This document shows positions 52,207 to 59,130 of a stretch of DNA of 59,130 bases, one piece after another. This DNA is from Zygnema cylindricum. Its lineage: Eukaryota > Streptophyta > Zygnematophyceae > Zygnematales > Zygnemataceae. The notes beneath the pieces were generated by a model. That model made no database searches. It had not been told where the DNA came from and saw only the letters and a list, made by a program, of their open reading frames with translations. A program made the translations under genes and the position numbers. The DNA is taken from contig JBBHKE010002753.1 in NCBI GenBank assembly GCA_037447655.1, forward strand, positions 1-59,130, given 5' to 3'. The stretch's first letter is position 1; every line of letters begins with the position of its first letter.

Positions 52207-55200
52207 AAACATAAGTGTGCCCTCGGAGCCATTCGGGAACCTCCACAAGAAGGATGGATCATCGATTCGGGTGCATCTATTCATATGCGTCGTGACAAGC
52301 ACCTCTTTACCAAACTAAAAAAGATCCCCACTGTAGAGATAGAGTACGGGGATGGGAGAGTAGTTACAACTTATCTAGTAGGATCAGTAGATCTAAAAGT
52401 CTTAGTAAAAGGTAAGACTTCCATACTCACTTTCTCAGATGTACTTTATATTCCTCATCTGAGCAAAAATATTGTCTCTACTTCTATATTAGATGATAAG
52501 GAGTTTGATAGCTTTACTAGAAAGGGAGTCTTTACTGCTAAGTATGGGGATGAAGTCTACTTCACAACAGATAAGGGTAGCCAATGAATGTTTAGGCTTA
52601 ACCTGAGTAATGAAAAAAAAATGCTTACTATATTGGTGCACCAAACTTGATGATTTGGCATAAACGGTTGGGGCATGTGCACTTTGATGGGCTGAGGGAA
52701 TTCAAGAAGCTTGGTGTAGTAGAAGGCATTCAGTTTGGGGATAATGAAATGGTGGATGATGGTAGTAGCTGGGCCCAAGGTAAAGCTCAAAGACTTCCAT
52801 TTCCCAAAACTGCCACATATAAAGGTGAGAAAGTACTAGATCTGGTCCACACATATAATTGGGGACCATCAAAAGTACCTTCGGAAGGAGGTAAGAGGTT
52901 CATGATGACAATTACTGATGACTGGTCCAGATACTCTAGAGTTTACTTTCTAAAAACAAAGTCTGAAGCACCAACTTACTTCAAATAATATAAAGCCTGG
53001 AGTGAGAAGTTGCACGGAACCCCCATTAAGAACATAAGAAGTGACAATGGGGGAGAATATACCTCTAACCAGTTTGAGGAATATCTGAGGGATGAGGGAG
53101 TTCAGCATCAGAAAACTGTACCTTATAATCCAGAACAAAATAGGGTAGTTAAGAGGTTGAACCGAACGCTAGGAGATAGCGTATGTAGTATGTTGGCTGA
53201 CAAAAGGATAGGAAAAAGGTTTTGGGCTGAGGGAATAAACTGTGCTAACTACATCAAGAATAGAGTGTTTACCTCAGCTGTGAAAGGAATGACACCTTAT
53301 GAAAGATGGGTTGGAAGGAAACCAAATATTTCTCACCTAAAAGTATTCAGTAGTCAAGTTAACAGTCTTGACACAGATAGGAAAAACTGGAAATTAGATG
53401 CTAAAGACAAACCGTGATATTTTGTGGGATATGATGAGAATGTCAAGGGATATATAGTCTATGACTTAGCTAAACAAGATATCATTCTGGTAAAGCATCT
53501 AGTTGTCATAGATGAAGGGAAGTCATTTGACCCTTTCAAATACACCAATAAGATAAAAATCAGCTTTGAGTCCGAGGGTGAGTGAGACTAGGATCTTCTC
53601 AGAAGAAACATGAGTGAAAAAGTGATTGGAGATTCAGGGGAGATCCGCGATGAAGGAGATAAACTGGAATCTACCCATATCCCTGCACACTTCGAAGAGA
53701 CATATGAGGAGGAGATGGAACCGACTTCCGTGGATAAGGGAGCCGATGAGATAGTGAGGAGGAACCCGAGACTTCCCTCCATCACAGCTTCGCACTTTGA
53801 AGGAGGACAAAGGAGCAGCAAAAGGCTACATGAAACACAAGCTGCTCACAAGGTAACTAAGTTGTCTCACCCTGATGAGCCTCAGTCATACTCGGAGGGA
53901 ATTGACAGTTCGGAGAAGGATAGAAGGGTTAGAGCCATAAATGATGAGATGGCATCCATCATGGAAGCAAATATTTGGGAACTAGTGGATTGCCCTCCGA
54001 ACAAAAAACCGATCGGGTGCAAATGGGTGTTTACACTAAAACTAAACCCAGATAATATCATTGAAAGATATAAGGTTCGGTTGGTAGCAAAGGGGTTCAC
54101 TCAAAAAGAAATGATAGATTCTGAAGAGACCTTTGCTCTTGTGGTACGGTTCCCATCAGTAAGGATTCTCCTTAGTCTAGCGGCAGCGGAAGACATAAAA
54201 ATACACCAGATGGATATTAAGATCGCCTTCTTCAATGGAGAACTAGAGGAAGAAATCTTCATGCGGCAACAAGAAGGGTTTGTAGAGGAAGGTGAAGAGA
54301 GCAAAGTCTGCATAATTATAAAGTCCTTAAATGGACTAAAGCAGGCTCCTAGGCAATGGAATAAAAAACTAGATGAGTTTCTCACCAGCCTGGGATATAT
54401 CTGGATCAGTTAATACCACTCTATTTATATGTTTGAGGATGAAAATATTGTACTTTTTATTGCAATTTATGTGGATGATTTGCTGGTGTTAAGTAAATCT
54501 ATGCAAAAGATCAACAAGTTAAAGAAAGATCTTAGAAGCAGGGTTGATATGAAAGATCTAGGAGAGGCAAGATATATATTGGGAATACAAATGGAAAGAG
54601 ATAGGGAAAGAAGGATTATCAGACTTTCTCATCAAGAAGCTATAAGGAATATGCTCGAGAAATTCCAAATAGAAAAGACAAACAATTGTACCACTCTCGT
54701 GGACTTGAAGAAAATAAGTGATGGGAGTGTAGGAGAAGGAGTGATAATCTTAGATGATCAGACGAGTCCCGAAAAAAGACTGTTTATGAAGTCTATTCCT
54801 TAGAGGCAGGTTGTATGAAGTCTAATCTAATTTATGAATTGTACAAGGTCGGACATAGCAGCTGCAGGTAGAGTTCTCAATAGGAGTCTTAATGATCCTA
54901 TAAAGAGAGACTTTGAGGCAGAAAAGAGAGTCATGAGATATCTGGTGGGTACAAGGGAATTATGGTTGCATTTGGGAGGGGAGCACACTGACATCACCAC
55001 TTGGAGTGATGCCACTTATGGAGATGCACCTATGAGAAGATGCACTTCTGGGTATGTATTGTATGTAGGGGAAGGTGCTTGTTGTTGGAGCAGCAAGCAA
55101 CAGAAGGTGGTTGCTCAGTCCACTATGGAGGCTGGGTACATGGCCTCTTGTTCTGCTGTGAAAGAATTGATGTGGGTAAAGTCTTTGCTACAGGAATTGG

Positions 55201-55461
55201 GGTACATGAAGAAAGGGGTGCATGAAGTCTTCTGTGATAATCAAGCTGCAATTCCAATTGCAGCCAATCTAAAACATCATTTCAAAGCTAAACACATGGA
55301 CATAAGGCTGAGTTTTGTGAGGGAAAAGGTCAAAAACAAAATTGTGAATCTTGTGTATAAAATAGATAGAGAAATAATTGCTGACATGATGACCAAACTT
55401 ATGCTCTCACCCAAATTGAAATATTGTAGAGAGAAGTGTGGACTAAAAGAAAAGTTTAAAT
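52207..55461 (+). pseudogene. Cop9 pol (protease to RNase H)
   Basis: The protease site is intact (GWIIDSGASIHM, about 52252-52287). The zinc region is WHKRLGHVH with a damaged CxxC (GSSWAQGK). The integrase triad is hit twice: HTDI reads HTYN (near 52850) and VVERLNRT reads VVKRLNRT (near 53150); RSDNGGEY survives. RT (53900-54800) has NGELEEEIFM, GLKQAPRQWN and an intact YVDD (near 54470). RNase H (54834-55461) has STMEAGYMASCSAVKELMW, FCDNQAAIPIAAN and the end LSPKLKYCREKCGLKEKFK. Stops are near 52587, 52988, 53417, 53585, 54412 and 54801. Not functional, but the most complete plus-strand pol here. Confidence 0.92.
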
Positions 55462-55469
55462 AAGACTAG

Positions 55470-55482
55470 AAAATAAAGGGAG
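55470..55482 (+). promoter_or_regulatory. Cop9 polypurine tract
   Basis: AAAATAAAGGGAG directly before the TGTTG of the 3' LTR and 9 bases after the pol stop. Confidence 0.7.
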
Positions 55483-56492
55483 TGTTGAATTATTAGATTT
55501 TTAATGTATTTTCTAGGTGTGAATAGCTTAAGTGTAAACAAAAAAGAAAAGCGTAGGCAGTCAGCCTCCACCTCTTCCCTCTATCCCTTATACTTGTTGT
55601 ATTCACTGAAAGAAAGAGAGGGTGGTGGAGCCATGGTTGCCTTAGCTCCTCAGGCACGTCCGAAAAAGTGACATAAGTCACTTTTAACAAAAAGGTTGAG
55701 TCCGGCAAGACTCGAACCTCCGACCGGCAGAGCGAGGCATAGCCGTCAGCCTTAGCCGGTTTGTCATTGGAGTTTGTTAAAGTACATGGGGTGTGACTAG
55801 TATTTAAATATGTCAGAATTCACTAATCTGATTAACGGAATTACGGATAAGTAACATAAAAACAAAATGAAGTATAGTGCGGAAGTGAAACCGCACGAAA
55901 CAAATTTACCGGACATTAATTTTCAGGGGCTAGCATTCAAAGCCGATTTGAATCCGACGGCACGCATCATCACCAAGATCCAGGAATGGTCGCCTTGGTG
56001 GTTTTTGGGCATGATATGACTTAGAGCTACATGGCAAGATAACATTGGATAGCGGGAATCCTGGGGAGCATGAGGACGAGTTTGGGGGAGACAGGCGTCC
56101 ACTCAATGGTCGAGTCGTACACAGGCCGTACAGAAAATACACTGGCCGCAATACCTTTCTGTGCTTTACAGTTCTCTGATTTGTTCGTACATCGGTAGAT
56201 AGGGGTTGTGAGAGGGGTTTAGGACTTAGGAGATTTAGGAGGTAGCCGCCTCTCTCCCACTGAGCTTGTATATATTTTGGCATCTTTGCCACTTGATAAC
56301 TAATCGCCTGGTTGGGCGTTTTCAATGATCTCTTTTGCTGCAGACTCATGGGAGTCTACACTGCACAAGGGTGCTGTCAAATTGCTTATATGCGTACTTG
56401 GGTATCTGTGATTCTAGCTGAAGAAGGGTTAACCAAAAACTCTCTAGAGGGCTTCTTGAATCGTGTAGTCCAATGGGAGACACAGAGTTGCA
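55483..56492 (+). repeat. Cop9 3' LTR (1010 bp)
   Basis: TGTTGAATTATTAG to CACAGAGTTGCA. Contains the antisense tRNA-like segment (B box as GGTTCGAGTCT, 55708-55718) and the U5 hairpin AGACTC ATGG GAGTCT (56342-56357), in which both partners of the outer pair have changed compared with the other LTRs. Confidence 0.93.
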
Positions 56493-56532
56493 GATTTCAT
56501 ATAATAAATGTGTTCAAAATATAATTACAGAG

Positions 56533-57070
56533 TGAAATGTTCGCGGCGGCACAAAGTCGTCGCGACTCCAATCATTTTAAACATTCCAACAGTGTGTGAC
56601 GAAACGAATTATGGAGGTCACGCGGTTCAATGATTAGAAGATTCCAATAGAGGGAACCTCGTGCAAATTATTCTTACATAGTGTGTGGTCCGCGACATAA
56701 AAAAGTCGTCGCGTCTCTAATGTTTTTGGATTAGCCAACAGTGAGACGACGAAAGTAAATGAAAAAATGACGCGGTTCAATGATTCTGCGATTCCAACAA
56801 TGAGGCAACGACAAAGCGTCCTCGACTGAACAAAGATTCATATTTAATTTACTAACTAAGGACAAAAAATTTCATATTTAATGTGCTAAATAAGAACAAA
56901 AAAATGAAACATGCAAGTTTTTATATTTTGAAACTACCATTGTTGTGGGGACGACGAATTGTCGTCGCCAGGTTGATTTATTGGACCATGCATCGACGCT
57001 CCAATGTGGCCGCCTGCTCTCAATATAAGTACTATACAACAAGAGGCGACTACAGATCGTCGTCGCTAAA
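56533..57070. repeat. Hairpin-rich repeats (GTCGTCGC family)
   Basis: Two ~160-base units (from about 56533 and 56693) share GCACAAAGTCGTCGCG / ACATAAAAAAGTCGTCGCG, CCAACAGTG, GACGCGGTTCAATGATT and GATTCCAA blocks. Two more hairpins follow: GACGACGAATTGTCGTCGCC (about 56951) and GCGACTACAGATCGTCGTCGC (about 57046). Same core as the 44.4 kb array and the 37-38 kb dyads. Confidence 0.7.
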
Positions 57071-57332
57071 CCGATGACTTTCCATTTGTTGCAAAATTAT
57101 GCCCAGGCAACGTCGTCGACATTCCAAGACTGTGCACGAGGATTGAACATAGCGACATTAAGGGGGGGAGGGAGATGAAAAAAGAGAGAGACAACCAAAC
57201 GCACTCATAAAGGTAGAGATAAATAAAATGCCACAATATGAGTGATAAATATACCGAAGCACACCCAATGTAAACAGCCATAAAAACTCATATAAGGTAA
57301 GAACAAAAGGTAGTACTTCTTACTTGTATTAT

Positions 57333-57656
57333 AATCCCCCGTAAAGTGTTCTGAAAACTTGTTAAAGGTCCTCGAGAAAAGGCACTCCTCGCCGTTTGCA
57401 TTACAATCCGCAATCATCCAGTTGATTACCCGAACGCGTGCGGCCTTTGTCGACACGTGTTGGAGCTTGCGTCCACCACTGGGCCGATAGGGTGGTCCAC
57501 GCGCGGTGAATCTAGCACTGAGTCCAAAGGTGAGTCCGGTGGTGGGTTCGATGGTGAGCAAAAATTGAATGCACCGCCTTCCATGAATGTGTCGACGTTG
57601 AGTGATCCTATCCCTTCGCTTGCCTCTCCCTCTCCCTCTCTCTCGCCCCACTCCAT
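57333..57656 (-). pseudogene. Exon-like segment ending in a splice donor
   Basis: A minus-strand frame with a proline-rich start and a structured part (KAARVRVINWMIADCNANG, FSRTFNKFSEHFTGDYNTS) reaches a consensus donor ACAA|GTAAGA near 57332. It could be the first exon of the gene whose later exons lie at 46.5-38.4 kb, since strand and order agree. The family is not recognised and the link is inference. Confidence 0.35.
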
Positions 57657-57659
57657 CTC

Positions 57660-58790
57660 ATTCTCAACCGGAGGTGGGAAAATTTGAGCGGGAGCTCTGG
57701 TTTTTGCCGCAAAAAAGGTGGTAATGGGCCATATATTTTCTTGAAATAATCATGGATATTGGGCAAAGAAAAAATGAGAAGCAACGAAAGAAAGATGCAA
57801 CAATAAAGGCAAATACAAAGGGAGGGATAAGTGCCATTACTGGAGTTAACGACGAGAATATATAGAAAAGGAAAGGAATCTCTTGTGAAAAAAAGGAGGG
57901 AAAACCTTCGCCAAAGTTTGAAAATTCAAATTTTTAAAACAAATATTTTGTTTGAAATTCATATATTTCGTTTATAAAAACGAGACGATGATAGTGGGAA
58001 ATTTTTAAAATTTGCGTCAGTTTTTAGCGTGGAGGTGTGCATGTGGTTGACAATGGACGTTTTTCATAAAAGAGGCGTGGGAAAACATGGCAGTTCATTG
58101 AATGTACGGATCTTTCTCGGTAATGATGCGGGTATGATAAGCGTGTCTTGTTGCATCCTAAAAAAACCATTTTGTTTGCGTGGATAAAAAATTAGACACG
58201 TGTAATTTTGGGCGACCAATTACGTTGCGTCAAGGATAATTTGGTTGGTAAGTATGTACTTTTTGGATCATTTTAGTGTAAAATTTACTCTAATACATGA
58301 CAACATTGACGCTAATAGAGGTTAGAACTCTTAAAGATGTAAGAGGGAGCACACTTATTACAATTAAGACACATATTAGCATACTCAACTCTAATAAAAC
58401 TACCCAAAAGTGACGTTATTACAATACATAAGAGATGGACGAATGGAACAACGGACATACGTCCAACTTACACGAAGAAACAGCGTGGCGCAATCGTCCC
58501 TTCCGTAAGCGTTAAACATAAAAAAAATGGGATTAAAGTTTGTGTTTCACAGTCTAGCGTTGACACGTAACCGCCGCAAATTAGTCTGACCGGTACGGAT
58601 ACTTCATTTGGCGGCATCGTACAATTTTTAATATTTTGTACGGTTACATATATTAATGCATATACTCGTACGGAGAATATTCCTTTTTCGTTGTTCCCAA
58701 ATTAACGTCAACGCCGAAATTAACATAAACCTTTTTTTTTTCAAAAACTTAATTAGCATCATTGACGGCATATTTTCTTCAACACTATTT
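57660..58790. other. No gene; AT-rich flank
   Basis: No credible coding frame, RNA gene or terminal repeat. Scattered TTAGTGTAAAATTTACTCTAA-like dyads only. Confidence 0.45.
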
Positions 58791-58792
58791 AA

Positions 58793-59005
58793 ACTTTGAC
58801 ACTAATAACGATTCGCGGTGTAGCGATTCAAGGTGTAGTACACCGCGAATCGTTATTAGTGTCAAAGTCACTATTTTGGGTTCTTAAAATTTTGATTTTA
58901 TTTTCAAATAGGATACATGATTTTAATTTTTCCTTGACGTTAATTAAGGTACCGTACAAAATATAGTAAAGCCCGAAAGTACAATAAAATATAAATAGTG
59001 TCGTG
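58793..59005. repeat. DNA repeat with perfect 30-bp inverted repeat
   Basis: 58793-58822 and 58839-58868 are exact reverse complements with a 16-base loop (arm core CGATTCGCGGTGTA). The right arm and the sequence after it match 19050-19139, then 27286-27360 (TTAATTAAGGTAC, GAAAGTAC). This is another copy of the repeat that solo LTR A entered, here uninterrupted until 59005. Confidence 0.85.
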
Positions 59006-59130
59006 TGTTGTTCTGAGACAAGTGTTGGTACTGAAGATGAAGAAGATGCAGCAGTAGTCATCGTAGAACAAATCAAGAGAGGAAGCTTCCACAAATACCG
59101 ATGGCTGAACAGCAACTTTGACAGACTATA
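59006..59130 (-). repeat. LTR of the Cop3 family, cut by window end
   Basis: TGTTGTTCTGAGACAAG onwards is almost identical to the start of solo LTR B (20710-20834). It includes the LTR-encoded MTTAASSSSSVPTLV frame. The preceding TCGTG is the expected duplication copy. The element extends beyond the window. Confidence 0.85.

Larger units (their letters stand above)
46760..56492 (+). mobile_element. Cop9: full-length copia element with nested insertion
   Basis: Flanked by gattt (46755-46759 and 56493-56497). The 5' LTR is split (46760-47368 and 50727-51125) by a 3.35-kb insertion. Without it the LTR is 1008 bp against 1010 bp for the 3' LTR. The internal region (51126-55482) holds a degenerate half-tRNA primer site and gag-pol in one line with several stops. 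It sits in the hairpin-rich region of the transposase gene. Confidence 0.94.

Noticed and set aside
1-59130. Host species assignment
   Set aside because: No host gene is present. The transposase resemblance to oomycete families is from memory and mobile elements can be widespread, so I leave the organism open.

Overview
The window is a repeat-saturated stretch of a eukaryotic nuclear genome. I see no host gene, rRNA, functional tRNA gene or CRISPR array. Almost everything is Ty1/copia-type LTR retrotransposons on both strands, with solo LTRs, a MITE, hairpin-rich repeats and one decayed intron-containing DNA-transposon gene. Eukaryotic origin follows from gag-pol polyproteins in copia order (gag, protease, integrase, reverse transcriptase, RNase H), 5-bp target duplications and GT-AG introns. 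I cannot name the organism. The DDE transposase has THLVQPAD and YRTGPKGW blocks that I associate, from memory only, with pogo-like families in oomycetes; that is a lead, not an assignment.

Layout. 1-4067: 3' half of Cop1 (+) with its LTR. 4264-5042: MITE with 13-bp TIRs and TAA duplications. 5501-7771 and 13549-13732: Cop2 (+), split by Cop3 (-, 7772-13543, duplication gtaga). 13736-17545: Cop4 (+), heavily deleted. 17546-18370: pol end and LTR of a further copy (Cop5). 19145-27285: a solo LTR (duplication gttaa) opened by Cop6 (-, 19927-26925), whose 3' LTR holds another solo LTR (20710-21447). 27291-31553: repeat remnants and pyrimidine-rich higher-order repeats, with a solo LTR at 29432-30446 (duplication aatgt). 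31554-37610: Cop7 (-, duplication aatgt), the youngest-looking copy. 38451-57656: pieces of an intron-bearing gene on the minus strand, including a CENP-B-HTH/DDE transposase, opened by Cop8 (40123-44152, duplication gctgt) and by Cop9 (46760-56492, duplication gattt). Cop9's 5' LTR contains a third-level insertion (47369-50721, duplication gagac). 58793-59005: a DNA repeat with a perfect 30-bp inverted repeat, entered by an LTR at 59006.

The most notable biology is in the copia families. Where the primer binding site survives (Cop6, Cop7, degenerate in Cop9) it is GGTTATGGGCC(CA), the complement of the anticodon stem-loop of initiator tRNA-Met rather than of its 3' end. This is the half-tRNA priming known for Drosophila copia and yeast Ty5. 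The ATG in that site pairs with the CAU anticodon and is in frame with gag. In the Cop1/Cop3/Cop7 families the gag frame also runs back into the LTR, which encodes a Ser/Thr-rich amino end.

The LTRs also carry an antisense tRNA-like segment with A/B-box matches and a covarying U5 hairpin. Cop8 is a gag-only deletion derivative that keeps a long open frame. Every other coding region is interrupted, so no element here looks autonomous.
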